A stretch of 64,000 bases of DNA from Cymbomonas tetramitiformis (Eukaryota; Chlorophyta; Pyramimonadophyceae; Pyramimonadales; Pyramimonadaceae). The notes beneath the pieces were generated by a model. It was not told the DNA's origin, did not search any database, and saw only the letters and a program-made list of their open reading frames with translations. Both the position numbers and the translations under genes were made by a program. The first letter of the stretch is position 1; each line of letters starts with the position of its first letter. This document shows, piece by piece, positions 11,201 to 26,200 of this stretch. The stretch spans positions 53,312 to 117,311 of the forward strand of contig LGRX02013659.1 in the NCBI GenBank assembly GCA_001247695.2. Reading direction: 5' to 3'.

Positions 11201-14200
11201 TCTCGAAGGTTCCGGCTACAGCTATTCACCTGCACCGACGGATGCAGTAATTTCAACTTCTGCGCGCTGTAGGTTTGGTGACGTTGAAGTGCCGGCAACA
11301 TACTATTCTGCCGACTCTCTTAGAAACTGGCCCCGTATTGTATGTGACGCCACGGCGAAAGAATTCGGCAACGTTTCGCTCTCAGTGGCACTCGATGGCC
11401 AAAACTACATGGAAGACATGGAGGACTGGTCGTACGGGCGTCTGAGATTCGATTTTAGAGATCCCCGCACCCACCCTGACGTGCCTGACCCCGTTATCAC
11501 AGAGCACACTCGGGTCAACGATGAATTTTACGGTGCTATAGATTACTACGACACCTTTTACTTTTATGGACCGTATTACGACTTTGCAGTTGAAGGGGTC
11601 ACGTTTCCCACTGTTACTTTCACCACAACATACACCGCCCTTGATGACGTGGACGCTCTTTGTCTTGAGTATGCACTATTCCTCCCTTCAGACTCCGACC
11701 TCACCAGCCTCACTGCAGCCACCGCCTCTGGTGCAGAGCTACAGGTTGCTCTGTCTCCTCGATTTGAGAGGAAAATGCTCACCTATTATGCGGAAGAGTA
11801 CATCACAAACTCCCCTGTGACTATAACCGCCGTGCCTTCCATGGGACCCGCTAAGATCCGCATAAATGGCGGCTCTTATCAGACAGGTTACGAGGGTATT
11901 GAGGTTTGGAATGCGGTAAATTGGACGGCGACTTCCGCAGTCTCACTTACCTGCTGTGGGACGAACGCAATCGAAATCGAAGTTGTGTCCCCCGGCGGTG
12001 TCACAAAGAGCTATTACACGATCAATATCAACGTTTTGGGGGATACCCGTTTATCTGCCTTAGAACTTCTGCTGCACTCATTTCCAGCTAAAATCCAGAA
12101 TTTTGGCCTCCTTTCGCCAACTTTCGCTTCCTCCACGCGTGTATATGATATCACCGTTGAGCCTTCCGTCGGGTACATCAGCTTTCAGGCGACTCTCACA
12201 GATCCCTCAGCTACTCTCGAGGTGCGTGCTGCTGTCTTCAGCCTGCGAGCCTCTTGCGCTCGACTATGCTTGTTCTCAGCTTGTAGTTGCAAAGCAGCCC
12301 CAGCCTCGAGCCAAAGGTCCCTCCCTCCCTCCTCCGCCGACCTGCAGGGAGAGGTAACACCTGATGCACCAATGTGATGTCCCCTCGACCGTTTGACGCT
12401 GTCGCAGCTTGAGAGTTGCGATTCCTGCCTATGCGTACAGCTGAACAACCTTTCGGGAGTATTTAGTAGAACCTCCGGTGGTCGGAGCCGGGTGAAAGGG
12501 AGAATGCACAGGTTGTGGCCTGTGTCTGTTGCATCCTCGTCCTTGGCGGTGCTCAGGTTTTGCTGGTTCGACTGTTTTTGTCCGCAGGTACCAACCTTTA
12601 GTGGCGCGCCAGCGTCGAGTGGAGTGATGTCGGATCCTGTCCGTATCTATACGGAGAGCAATGCAATTCAAATCGGGGTTGCGACGATTTACGGTGTGAC
12701 AGAATACTATACCATAAATGTTTACCGCGGCAGCACAGGGACAGGGGTTACAACCCTTCAGGGCATCACCGTTAATAATGGAGCCACTCCCTTACATCAA
12801 CTAAACTCAAACAACCACAGCGTTGGCACAGGGTACACTGCAAGTGTTCGGAACTACTTTCTGTGGGTTTCGGGAGGGTCGGACATTTCAACTGACGCTC
12901 TAACTCTCACCGGAACATGCCCTTCCCAACCTTCCACCACAGACGTCTACTACTGTATCACATACAGCGGGTGGCAGCAGGTCGCCACGATCACACCCAC
13001 GCCCCTTGCATATGGTAACAACACCGTGATCCTCGAGGTCATCGCATCGGACTTCGTGACAACAGGTATTATCTAATCTCAAACCGTCAGTGCTTGAGGG
13101 TTGAACCTGTGACACTTGTGGAGTGTTCAGTTGAGGCTGGAAACTGTCAGTGCTTGAGGGTTGGACCTGTGACACTTGTCGAGTGTTCAGCTGAGGCTGG
13201 AGATTCTGCTTGGGCATCTGATCTGCAACAAGGGGGAACTTGCGGTCTGCGTAGATTACATCGTCGTGACTGTGTATCGATCGGATAGCACAGTCAAGGA
13301 TCTTCGTCTCGTGAAGAGCAATATCGCACCGTATCCAATCGCCACTTCATATGCTTTCGAGTATAACAAGTTCGATTATGACCTGACCGTAGGCGACGAC
13401 GATTATCAAATCTACTTAAACGTTATCACCTTCCAGACCTCTGGGGACAGTGGGGTCGTTACTCTCACGTTTTCTGGTGTGAACGCTACCGGAGATAAGT
13501 GTGCCTCGGAGACGTATTTTCAGACACTGACGGATGGGAGCCAACTGTATGGTCCCATCACTTTGGACTACCTTCAGTGCCGAACGTCGACTTTGACTGT
13601 GACGTCGCGAGGTTCCACAGAAGTTCCCCCTTCCGAGTCCATCTACACACTGGTTGTCACCCGGTCCATGGGTGGGGAGACCACTCTCGCTGCGCTTGAT
13701 GCGTACGCCCAGGTGATAATTGCTCACCGCCCCACCCAGGCTCCCATGCCCGGGATCGTGTGCCTGCTTTGGGCTCGAAGGGGTGTCCCTGACGATTTGG
13801 ATTATGTGTTGTAGGTGCGCACCACCTCTGTGACGGGTTACACATACAATGTGCCTCTGATATTCGATTCTACCTTCTACTCCAACTCCTTCTCCTTGGA
13901 CGTGGGCACCATCAGCTCCGAGGCGGAGTACGTCACTCTGGACTTCACGCTCACCAACACGCTCGCGAGCTACGCCGTGTCCATTAAGACCGGGAGCACC
14001 GCAATTGCCTGCACAACCACTGCGGATGCGGGGTATGCGACCTCTTTTGCAGGTGCCTCGTCCAGCCTTCCTGCAAAGCGCGCTTCCGTGTTTGTCCCCC
14101 TCTCCCCAATGGTGTATTCTCGCCCGCTTCCGCGATGCTGAGGCACCGAGTCCCCCAAATATCGACCCGTTTCTTGGCTGGTCCACCTCCAGTTGAGGGC

Positions 14201-17200
14201 CGCTTTGGATTCGTCCAGGATTCGCCAAGGGAGCGTGCCCTGCGGAAGCATGGTGCCTTCTCTGAGCGGATCTGTGCTGCCAGGTACCATCGCCTGCCCC
14301 ATCGGTAACCCGCCAATCCAGAGCTCCATCCTCTTCACGGTCACCTCTCAGGATGGGCAGCGCTCGGAGGAATACACCATCAAACTGAAGAAGCAGGCGA
14401 GCGAGAACAGGGAGTTAGCGAGCGCGGTCTTCCACTCCACCTACACCTACGGCACCGGTTACTTCCCCGCGGAGCAGCACTGCACCTTCAACTGCTCTGG
14501 CTGCACGCTGACGTGTACCGTCCAGAAGGAGACCGAGCAGGTGCAGATGGCGAGCAATGGCTTCGGCTACGGCTCGACGTCGGTCTGGTCTCAGTCGAGC
14601 CCGTACCTCATCGGCCAGACCGCCGCCACGTATCCCTCACAAAAGTGAGCCCCAGCCTCCTCAGTCTTGTTGTGGGTTTCCCGAGGGAGTGCCTCATGAG
14701 GGCCTCGTGGGCCGAGGCTGGATGACTGCGCCAGGCGCATGACGCCTCAGCCGCGCTTTGGATGACCGCGCCAGGCGCATGACACCTCTGCCGCGCTTTG
14801 GATGACCGCGCCAGGCGCATGACACCTCTGCTTCGCTTTGGATGACCGCGCCAGGCGCATGACGCCTCTGCCGCGCTTTGGATCTCCGAGGCAAAATGGC
14901 AGCGGCTTCATCGATTGGCTCTGAGGCACACCGGCTCTGCAGGCGTTCAATCTTTGTAGCCGGTGGAATGCAGCATAGAGTCCCCTCAGGAGGCCTCCCT
15001 CTCTCGCAGGCGAGGCGCCCCGGTGCATTTCAGCGCGCGGCCTTCGGCTGCATCGCGGGATGGCCGTGGATTTTTTTGCGCGCCTTCTTCAGAATCTTCG
15101 CAAGCCCTACGATGCATATGCGCAGATGGCCGCAGTTCCCCCTCACTCGCCTGCCGCCTCTGACGAGGGCCCCTGCTGCCTCGCGCTCATGCCCGGTCTA
15201 GCGAGGATGTGCAGTCCCGATGCACGGTGGCCTGGTCATAAGCAGGCGGTGACAGGCGTCGTCCATAGCTGCGCACCCTCGGGGAAGCGCAGCTGTGACC
15301 GCCATCGGGAAGATGAGGGATGGGAGGCATGCGGGCGGCGTGTTTGTGAGTCTGAGGCGTCCATGTGGTGTGGCGCCGCCCGTTCAGGTCGCAGATCATC
15401 GCGGTGGACATCGGCGTGACCTATGAGCAAAGCATCGTGGTGACCTCCCAGAGTGGCACGAAGACGAGCACGAACACGCTGCGGTTCTCTCGTGCGCTGG
15501 GAGCGAACACGACTCTGAGGGCAGAGAGCTTTTTCTCCGCAGTAAGCAATGGCACTCAGAGCGGTATTGTGGTGGTGGATGGCTTCGGTGCTTACAGCAC
15601 TGAGGCACCGTACGTGTTTGAGACCTTCTTCTCCACGGTGTACATGTACATGGGGGCGCTGGACTCGGACGCATCCATCGCCGCAGAGGTTTGCAAGTAC
15701 GACGAGAACTCCAAAATAGTCTCCGACTGCGTGCCCTACTCGGTGAGCAACGACGTGGCGCGGTCCACGCAGCTGGAGCTTCACAACAACTACGTGGCCA
15801 TCGAGATCACTGTGGTGGCGGAGAACGGGGTGGACACATCAAAATACCGCGTGCTGGCAACGGTGATCAACTCACTCGCTTCCCTTTCGGACATGATCCT
15901 GTCCACCGGGCTGGCAAAGACCACCTTCGTTTCCAATCACGACATGTCTGGGTGCGACATGAAGCTGCATGATCTCTCAGCGGAGACCAATTTCGTGCTG
16001 AACGAGGACGGTGACCTCGTGCCCTACCCGTACGCCTGCGGGCTGTTCACGGACTTCAACGACCACGGGTGCATGTGCGTGGAGGGGCACCTGAGCGAGA
16101 TGGAGGGCCTGATCCCGCTCTTCACCGAGAACTGCGAGGCAGTCTCTGCCGACACCCTCCTGATGCACGAGATGTGCCTGAGCGACATCTCTGGGTGCGA
16201 GGGCTTGGAGTGCACCCTCACTGCCTATGTCCCCCCCCTCTCCACCAAGGTGGATGTCATGATCTACGGGGATGCCACATCCAGCATCGCCGTAACCTTG
16301 GATGATGTAACAGTGAGCAAGCAGTCATGCGCGCCGCGGCTCGCGGGGCCGTTTGCGGACGAAACGAAGGTGGTCGGTGCTGGGCGCCGGTACGGTGTGG
16401 TGGAGGACTGCTATCTGATGACGCTCGGCGCGGTGGGCACCAGCAAGACCATGCTCGTCACGGTGAGCTCGACGGACAGCACAGTGACGCGAACCTACAC
16501 CTTGAGCGTGACTCGGGAGACCGAAGATGCGATGATTGGATGCTACGCCATGGAGCACCTCGCGAACGGCACCGCCGGTTACCACTTCGAGGCCACCTAC
16601 ATCGACGTGGACTACCCTCTGTGGGTGTCCAAGTACGGGAATGACACGATGTACAACGAGGACGGGTCCGTGGCGCTCCTCGGAAACGAGTTCGGGATCA
16701 GCACGCTTTCGCCGCCCTCGTTCACGCCGTACTGGTACCTCGTGAACGACATCACGGTGGGGGACGTGGGCAACGCGAGCATCGCCGTGGCGGCCACCAT
16801 GGACTCGAGCGCGCACCCGCCGTACCGCTTCGAGCAGTTCTATGGGGAGGTGGGGTTGAAGCTCACGCGGTCAGGCGACTACCTCATGAGCATGACCCCG
16901 GATGGGAGTGACATGACCCCAGCCTACCGCGAAGGCGGCTTCTCGGTCCAGCCCACTTCCATGGACTTCAGCCTGTCCGTGGTGCAGGCGCCGGTGAACG
17001 CGCTGGGTAACGGCATGGCGAGCTTCGACATTGAGGCGCGTGACATCTACGACAACCCGATGGGCTCCGACCCACACCACGGGTACTGGAGCCTCGCGGA
17101 GGAGGAGTACTTGAGTGCAGTGTACATCCACGTGGACGTGTGCGGGGGTACCGCTGAGACGAATGAGACGGCGTTCTGGGACTCCGTGTACGGGTTCGCG

Positions 17201-20200
17201 GCGGAGAGGCGGCGCGCGCTCCTGCAATCCACGACGGACAGCGCCCCGGACGCCACCCTCGAGGAGTGCATGGACATGGTGACCCTGCCGGTGTGGGAGC
17301 AAGAGGGGCTGCAGGCGGACGACCACTTCTGCGCCGTGTACGAGCCCTTCGCGAACCGCGGGTGCTTCTGCTACGAGGACATCCGCAGCGAGCTGGTGCG
17401 GCTGTACGGGCCGGACTACGTGGCGCGTCTCAACGAGCTGTCGCACGGCTGCGGCATCCCCAGCGTGCAGTGCGTCTCCGAGACCACCTTCTGCCCGGTG
17501 ATGGACCTCAACGCCGAGGTGGCGTTCAGCGTTGCCACCGGCCTGTACACCGCGTCGTACACCACCACCAAGCCGGGGACGTACAGCATCACCGTGGCTG
17601 CCGGGTCTTACTACGCCCCGGCGGGCGCCGGGGACCGCCGCCTTCTGGCCGCGGAGGTGCCCTACAAGACGTACGCCGCGAACTCCCCCACGGACCACAG
17701 CGCGCGCCCCGGGGAGCCGAAGGCGAGCGCCTCGCTGCTGCTCTCCCCGCAGTCCCCGCAGCAGGCCGCGGAGCAGAGCGCGATGCTGGAGGTGCAGATC
17801 ACGGACAAATACGGCAACCCGATGTATACGGGAGGCGACGCGTTCTATCTCATCCCCAAGACCGTGACGTCCCCTGACGGGTCGCAGGTGACAGACGGGT
17901 ACACCACGCCCCATTCAGCGATGGACGGGATGTATGACGCGGCGTACGGTGACGCCAACACCCGGACTCTCACGGCGTACTACAATGGTAGCGCAGTGGT
18001 GGATATGTTCACGGGAACTTACCAGGTGTACACCCCCTCCACCGTTCCTGGGCTCTACACCATCAACCTGTTCGCCTCCGTGGACGCCTGCGACTACCGT
18101 ACGTACGAGGAGGAGCTCGCCGTGGCGGTGGGGGCAAACGTGTCTTACGACGGTGAGGTGTGCGGCATCGAGCGCATCGGCACCGGGACCATCGAGATCA
18201 TCCCTGCGGACATGTCATACCTCTCCCTGTTCACGCCGCAGTGTGACTTCGAGGACTGCGAGGTGTACCTGCTGGACAGCCACACCTTCACGGTGCAGGC
18301 GGTGGACCGCTTCGGCAATGACCTGCAGAACGGCGGCGAGTGGCGCCAGCTCTCCCTCTCGGTGTCGGAGGCCACCGGGCAGCTGCGGTGCTTGGAGGAC
18401 CCCTACCGCATCATCGACTGGCCGACGCAGATTCCTAACTACGATTGCATCATGAAGCTTGATGCGGCCGTCACGAGCTGCGGTGACGAGTCGAGCTCCC
18501 TCGAGCAGTGCTGCAGCGCCATTGCGCAGATGTGGGTGACGTACGCGGATGACGGGAACCTGTGCATCTGCTCCCCTGAGGTCAGGGTGGAGTCTGACCT
18601 GCTCGTGCTGCTCCAGTGGTATGAGTCCATCTGCGTAGGCACGGTGCAGCAGTGCGACAACCTCGATGGGGACGGGAACCTCCTGTTGGGGAGGAAGCTC
18701 ACCGCCGCCACCGGCGGCCCCCCCCGCCGCCGCCTGCTTCAAGAGTTTGCCCACTGCCCCTCGTACCCTGTCGAGGTGACTGACCTACACAACGGCCAGT
18801 ACACGGTGACCTTCACCATGCCAGTGCAGCCCCAGGAGTATCGCATCCAGCTGGTGGTGAACGGCACTCTCACCATGCAGGACCTGGTGGCTCAGGTGGG
18901 TCAGGGGGTGGTCAACGCAACCATGTCCACCTTCACGGTTGAGTCGAGGTTCCTCCCCGGAGAAGCCGTGGTGTATGTGCAGGGCAATGACGAGTACGGC
19001 CAGCCGGCGGTGGGTGGGGAGCAGCTGATTGTGGCGCTGCTGGACAGCAAGACGTACAACGCGGTGGAGGAGTGCGAGATGGCGGGGTGCGGCGTGTACA
19101 CGATATCCTTTGCGGACAAGGTGACGGTCGGAGTGGACAAGTTCTTCCTGTTTGTGGTGAACGGGGACTACCAGGAAGAGTTTGGGCAGGGCCAGTACAC
19201 CATCATTGCGGCCGCCGCCTCCGTGGCCTCCACCGTGGAGTCCATGTCCTCCACCTACACGGCCGGTGCCCACTCTGCATTCATGGTCCAGGCGCGGGAC
19301 ACCTTCAACAACCCTCTCTCCCTGGGGGGCGACACCTTCAAGGTGGAGATCATCCCGGATGGTGCCGCCACCCTGATTGGCCTCGTCACGGACCAGCAGA
19401 GCGGGCAGTACCAGGTCACCTTCGAGACGCTGCAGCAGCCCAACGTGGAGTACGAGGTGTACGTCTACCTTCAGACGGAGACCGTGAGATTCACATACGC
19501 CTTGGATGGCACGGGCAACACGGTCCAGACCGCGGTGACGGAGTACGGCTGGGACGTGCTGGACAGCATGCCTCGCCGCTTCATCGCGGTGTCGGGCAAC
19601 GTGGTGGCCGACTGCTACAAGGTCTCGGGGGGGATTACCGAGAAGCCGATGATTGAGGCCAAGAGTAACAACCTGTATGTGAGTATCTATTTTGTGCCGG
19701 GGGGGGAGTGTGGGAACTCCCCGAGTCAGGTGGAGACCTTCACCATGTGGTGGCAGAGTGCGGCGGACTCATCGCAGGTCGCCGCGAGCCTCTACTGCGA
19801 CGGCGACTTCTTCAACTCCGACGGGTCGCAGTGCACCGTGCGCCACACCGAGTTCAACGCCGGGATGTACCATCTGCGCCTGGAGCTGGACTCGGTGCTG
19901 ATTGGCTGCTCCGATGACTACTACAACTGTGCGAACCCCTACGAGGTGCAGGTGTACTCCAGCGTCCCTGTGGCGGACCGGTCTGTGTTGACCCTGCCTG
20001 CCACTTACCGCCTCGTTGCGGGGACCCCCACTGACTACGAATTTGACATCACGATTGTGCTCCGCGACACATATGGCAACGCCGTGTCTCCGCTGACGCA
20101 GCTCGAGTCGAAGTGGTATGGCCCGGAGGTGGTATTCACCAGCTCCGTCACCGATCCGATTTACGCTGACGTGGAGTTCACGGGGCGTGCGGGCGAGTAT

Positions 20201-23200
20201 AAAGCGCGGAGTGAGGACCTCCTGACGGCAGGGATCTACTCCATCACGACGTCGTTCTATCTTGTGGACACCTCGTCCACGATTGTGATCGAGCCGCAGC
20301 ACAACCAGGGCACCTCGCAGTTGGAAGTGGAGCCCTCCCTCCCGGACCCCAACTTCTTCCTCTTCTCGGGCTCCGGGACCACCGACTTTGCCACAGCGGA
20401 CGACGAGCTGGCGGTGTGGGTGGACCTGCGGGACTCGTACGGCAACGCTGTGCTGGCTTCTGATGTCCTGGACCTGGTGACGATTAACAGCATCTTTAAC
20501 GTGGAGGGCACCACGGTGGAGCTCCAGGGGTACAACCAACTGGAGCTCAGGGGCGAGGTGGTGGGTGACCACATGGAGGTGAGATTCAACATAACCAAGA
20601 CGGGAACGTACAACGTGCGCTACGCGTACGCGGAGGTGCAATACGAGTACTACTACAGCAGCCCGATCAACGTGGTGGCAGGCGCAGTGGTGATCATGAA
20701 CACGCAGGTGTACTCGCTGCCGGCATACGCGCAGGCCGGAGCTCCGATGCAGTTCAAGATGCTGTTGCGCGACCGGTATGACAACGGCGCGTCTGCCCTG
20801 TCACAGGAGTACGAGCTCATCATGTCAGACAGCTCGCTTGTCGGGGCGGCCACCGGGAATACGGTGCCCGGGACGGCAATGCGGATGAGGAGCGCGGGCG
20901 ATGGGGACGCTGCGTATGCGGTGGAGTTCACGACGTCGGCGGTGGACACGTATCAGGTGAGGCTGGTGATCAACGCGGTGGCCGTGGACCACAAGCCCAC
21001 CTTCGCGGTGCACGCGCAGGCGGCAGCTGTGGCCGAGACACGAGTCGACGCAAGTGCGCTGACAGGGGCGGTGGCGGGACAACGGTTGACCGTGGCGGTG
21101 TACCCGCGTGACCGATACGGCAACGAGCGGACCGAGGCGGATGATGACATCTCCGTGGAGCTGTATCTCACGCAGTCCACGGGCGAGACGGTGGTGCAGC
21201 CTGCGCGGATCAACGACTTCATCGACGGCACCGGCGAGTACCGCATCATCTACGAGCCCACCGTGACGGGGAGTGCGCAGCTCTTCGTGCGGGTGAATAC
21301 CTTCGAAGGCGTGAACAATGTTGCGCCTGGGGCCCCTTTTGACGGACAGATTGTCGCTGGCCCCATTCACCAGGACTACTGCCAGATGCACGGTAGCGGC
21401 CTACGTGGCGCCGTGAAGAATGTTCCGGGCCGCTTCCAGATCACGGCCAAGGACGCATACGGCAACACGAACCTGGAGGGCGGCGCAGCCTTCCTCGTGC
21501 AGGTGCTGGAGTATACCGGGGGGTCGGACGTCACCAGCGTCGCCGAAGAGATCCTCGATGGGAAACACACGGGAAAGTACCTGGTGGAGTATACAATCTC
21601 GACGAAGGGATCCTACACAATGACGGTGGACCTCATCGTGGCTCCTGGGGTGTACGAGTCTCTGGGCAATGCAGCCATCCTGGACGGGACTGGCAGCTAC
21701 TCGAGCCCGATCAGCGACTTGCGCGTGGAGCATGGAAATTCCGACTTCGATGAGACACGGTGCACCGTCAGCACCGACGGGTCGGAGATGACGCACGGGT
21801 ACGCGGCGTCGCCGAACACATTCCACCTGCAGACGTATGACGCGAACGGCATTCCGCTGGCGGCCGGCGGGCTGGTGTTCGCGGTGAAGCTTGATGGTCG
21901 GGAGGTGGAGACGGACGAGGCCGGCAGCTTCTCAACAGCGGTGGACCATGAAGACGGCACGTACACTCTCACATATCAGGTGGTGCACGCGGGCACTTTC
22001 GCTCTGACGGTGACCACGCTTCTCGGCGAGGAGGGTAACAAGGTCGAAGTGGTGGTTGGGCCGTCCGGGCTGTTTCCAATGACCACGAAAATCTCTCCTG
22101 CCCCCACCTCCATGGACGACACCTCATTAGACGATACCAGGCTCACTGGGTTCAGCGCGGCGCACCGCGGGGAAAGTCTCGATGGTCGGCTGGAGGTCCG
22201 CGTTGGGGAGACCTTCAGCGTGGGCATCAGCTCGTTTGACGCGTACCAGAACCTCCAGGAGTACGGGGAGTGGTACCCCACGGACTACTTCCAGTCCTTC
22301 GCTGTGGAGAAGGACACCGGGCTGTTTCAGATGGTCCAGTCGGTGCTGGAGCAGCACGAAAGCGGTTCCTACTACAATGTGGTGGGCAACCTCACCGTCC
22401 GCGGGCACTTTGACATCGTGGTGCTCCTCTCCACGTCAGCCATCTCGCAGGGCCAGTATATCAGCTCCAAGGTGCAGTTCGACTTCCACGTCATTGCGGG
22501 GCCCATTGACTTCTCCCAGGCGTACGCGTACGGCCCAGGTCTCGCGGGCTCTGTGGCCGGTGTCCCTGGGAACATGTCTGTTGTGGCGAAGGACATCTAC
22601 TCGAACCTCATCCCGGCCTCGCAGATGCTGTGCGAGGCGAAGCTGGACCACAGCACCTACCTGGTTTGCGCCGACGCGGGGGACCGTTTCGATGTGAGCT
22701 ACCTGCTGCAGCGGAAGGGGGAATACCGCGTGTCCCTGCGTATTGGTGACACCGAGGAGGGCATGCAGGACGTCACGGATTCGCGACAGCTGCTGACGAT
22801 TGTGGCAGAGCCGGTGGCGGTGCCAGAGCAGAGCGTGGCCCTTAGCAACACGCAGCAAGGTGTGTTTGTGACCCAGGCGGGGGACGAGGCGCTGATCACC
22901 GTGCAGTCCAAGGACCAATACAGCAACCTGCTGGACACCGGTGGGTACCTCTTCTTCGGCAATATCGTGGGGGACAACGCAGCACGCATCCCCCTCGACT
23001 TCTCGGAGCACCTCTCTGGGACGTACTATGCGACGTACACAATGACCGTGAGCGGCGAGTATGACATCGAGATTACACTCGGTAACGAGCCCATCTTTGG
23101 CAGCCCGTACGCGCTCACGGTGTCTCCCGCCTCCACGGACCCCTCGCTCAGCTTCGTCACGCTGGAGGGCTCCAGCACCGCCCTGTCAGATGAGGTGACG

Positions 23201-26200
23201 CTCATCGCGGACCAGCCGGTGAGCCTGCTGATCTACACCTTCGACCGCTTCGGGAACCCCCAGGTGGATGGGCAGGGCAGGCTGTCCAAGGAGGACTCCT
23301 TCTTCCTGCAGCTGCTGGCAACTGTGGAGGTGGAGGACGAGGAGCTCGTCCCGGTGTTCAGCAATGTCTTTGCAGACGTCGCGAACGGGCGCTACGAGCT
23401 GTCCGTCACTGGGTACTCGGTGAACGGCAAGTATCAACTCGTGATCCAGCTCGCCGAGGGCTATTACCATCACCTCCAGGGGACCCCCCTGGACCTCCAT
23501 GTGAAGTCCGGGACACCCAGGATGACCTACAGCACCTCCTCGGACGTGGAGCCTGTGGATTACCCGACGGACGCCCCCGTGGACAAGCTGTACAACTACT
23601 TCCGCTTAACCCTGAGGGACCAGTTCTCGAACGTTGTTACATATGACCCCATGGTGTACATTGATGTCCAGCTGACGGCGGAGGGCGACCCTGCGGTGCC
23701 GGTGGAGGTGATCAAGCAGCGGCAGAGTGACCCCGTCACCCGCGAGCCGACCAACGTGTTCTACTTCACGGTGGCAAGCACCTGGGCCGGGTTCTACCAG
23801 CTAGACTTCCTGGTGAATGGGCAGCGCCCCACAAACTTAATCGAGAACCCGTACGTCTCGGCAGGTCCTGCAGAGGTGACAATGTCGCGCGCGTATGGCA
23901 CGGGCGTGGGAGGCGTGGCGGCGGTGGCAGGGGCGGAGGCTCACTACAAGGTGCTCGGCCGTGACCGCTTCGGCAATGACCAGGTGTTCACAGAGAGCTT
24001 CGTAGAGGCTTACACCTTCGTGCCAAAGTATGAGGTGCGCGTCGGCAGCAACATCAGTTTCGTGTCCAACACCTCAGAGGGGGCGTTCATTACGAGCGTT
24101 GGGTCAACCGGGCTGAACAACGCCGGAGAGGTGGACTTCATGTACACGTGCACCAAGGCGGGGGCCCTCGCTGTGCACCTCACCGCCGTGGATGCAGACT
24201 TCAACATCGTGTATCTGCTCGACTCGCCCTTCCTCGGAGAGGTGGCGCCCGCTGAAGTGGACAAGTACCGCACTCTCATCCACGGCCCAGGCGCGACCGC
24301 CGCGCACTCGCACCAGCCCGCGGACGTCCACGTCAGCTTCTTTGACAGCTTCGGCAACCCCACCACGGAGCCCTGCACGGACTCCTGGGCGCTCCTCACG
24401 CCCGCAGACTACGTGGAGTGGACCAACCGTGTGGAATATGACCACTGCGTCAAGACTTTCACTGCAAGCCTGCCGTACAGCATCGAGGAGGAGTATGACT
24501 ACGGTCTCCACGTGTATCTCTACGGTCAGGAGGTGGGTGAGTACGACCGTGCGCGTGGGATCGTGGTGACGGTGAAGCGGACCATGCTGGAGATAGATGC
24601 GGCCAAGTCCATCTTGCTGGGGGAGGGCCTGGAAGGGACCCTGCAGGCGGGCGCCGAGGCCACCTTCAAGCTCACGCTCCTGGACCGCGCGGGTGCGATG
24701 TCCAACTCTCTTAAGGGGGACGTCACCGTGGAGGTGTACCGCGGCCACACCCCTTCCTCCCCTCCGCCGCTTGCCCCACCCCCCATTCCTCCAGTGTTCA
24801 ATGAGAGCATCGCGGATGGCAATCTGCGGCGCCGGCTGCAGCAGGATGCTGACAACGCCACCGGGACCACGGAAGAGGATGTCCCGAGCAGCCCCCCTCC
24901 GGATGACTCGAGCAGCCCCCCTCCGGTGGCAGACGAGACGCTGGCGAGCCCCCCTCAACAAAATCGCCCCCCCTCTGTGAGCAGCTCAGACGCCCTGGTC
25001 ATCGACATGAACGATGGGTCGTACACGGTGACATACTCCGTTGGGGTGTCGGAGCCGAGCACCGCAGCAGTGTACGTTGACGGCGCCCTGGCGGCCCAGC
25101 TCGAGGTGTCTGTACAGCCGGGACCCACAGACGCCGCAGCGAGTGAAATCTCCATAGCGAGCGGTGTGGTGACACACGTCGCCAGTTCTGTGCTCCCCGT
25201 AAGTGTCACCCCACGCGATGCCCATGGGAACCGCCAGGACTACACGCTCGTCTCCCTTGACACATTCACCCTCGAGGTGGTTGGCCCGCAGTACCCAGAG
25301 GGTGAGGTGACCTCGATGCCGCTCGTGCATGACGAGGCGTCCGACACCTACAATGCGTACGTCACGCTGGACCTGGTGGGAACCTACACGCTGCGTGCCC
25401 TGCTCGGCGGCGACGCGGCCCAGGTAGTCACAGGCGCGGCGCACGAGGTGGTGATCACCCGCGGCGCCGTGGATCCCTCCCGGTGCCGCGTGTATGGCAC
25501 CGGCACGGAGCTGGCCTTTGCCGGCGCCACCACCTTCATCTACGTCATGCTCAAGGACGCCGGCGGAAACGTGGTGGAGGACCCAGCGGAGTACAAGGCC
25601 ATCCTGCCGAGCGTGTCCGGGGAGGCGCTCAACCAGGACGACGTGGAGTACGCCCCGAGCATCGAGTTCACCTTCAGCGAGCAGGACGGCGTCGGCAGCC
25701 TGCGCGGCGCGTACCTCGCAACGCTCAGCGGGTTCTATGATCTGGTGGTGAAGTTCACGGGCTCGTCTGCAGCAAACCTGTACGTGCATGACACGCACGT
25801 CCTGCCCGCTGACCTCAACGTTCCCAAGAGCAGCGCGGACGTGCCGGAGCGCGCGGTTGTGGGCGACGTCGTGTTTGACATCTTTGCTCGCGACCTGTAC
25901 GGCAACGTTAAGACCTCCGGCGATGACACGTTCAAGGTGACTGCGCACGGGCCGGTGATGCTGAACGCCGCGGACATCACCCCGGACGTGGCTTCGGCCG
26001 CGTACACCGTCACCCTGGCGATCACTGTGGCAGGCGCGTACACGGTGTCCGTTGAGAGCGCGGGTGAGACGTTCGGCACGGAGTTCCCCATCTCAGTGGA
26101 CCCGGGACCGACGTCGGTTGCCAATACGGAGGTGGTGGGACTGAGCAGCTTCGTGGTGGGGGAGATCGTCACAGCGATGGTCACCGCGCGTGACGCCTTC

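Larger units (their letters stand above)
12039..16530 (+). other. Cadherin-like beta-sandwich domain region of the giant protein
   Basis: From LSALELLL (about 12052) onward the protein shows repeated units of the cadherin-like beta-sandwich type (Pfam Cadherin-like_b.sand). Each unit starts with L(S/T)xL followed by a hydrophobic strand, has a Y-x-V-x-V strand and a second sandwich sheet, and ends with a G-x-(S/T)-x-x-Y-T-(I/L)-x-(V/L)-x-R terminal strand. Seen examples are YYTINVYRG, VVTVYRSD, YTLVVTRS, EYTIKLKK and YTLSVTRE. Intervening introns are short and keep phase. Confidence 0.6.
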
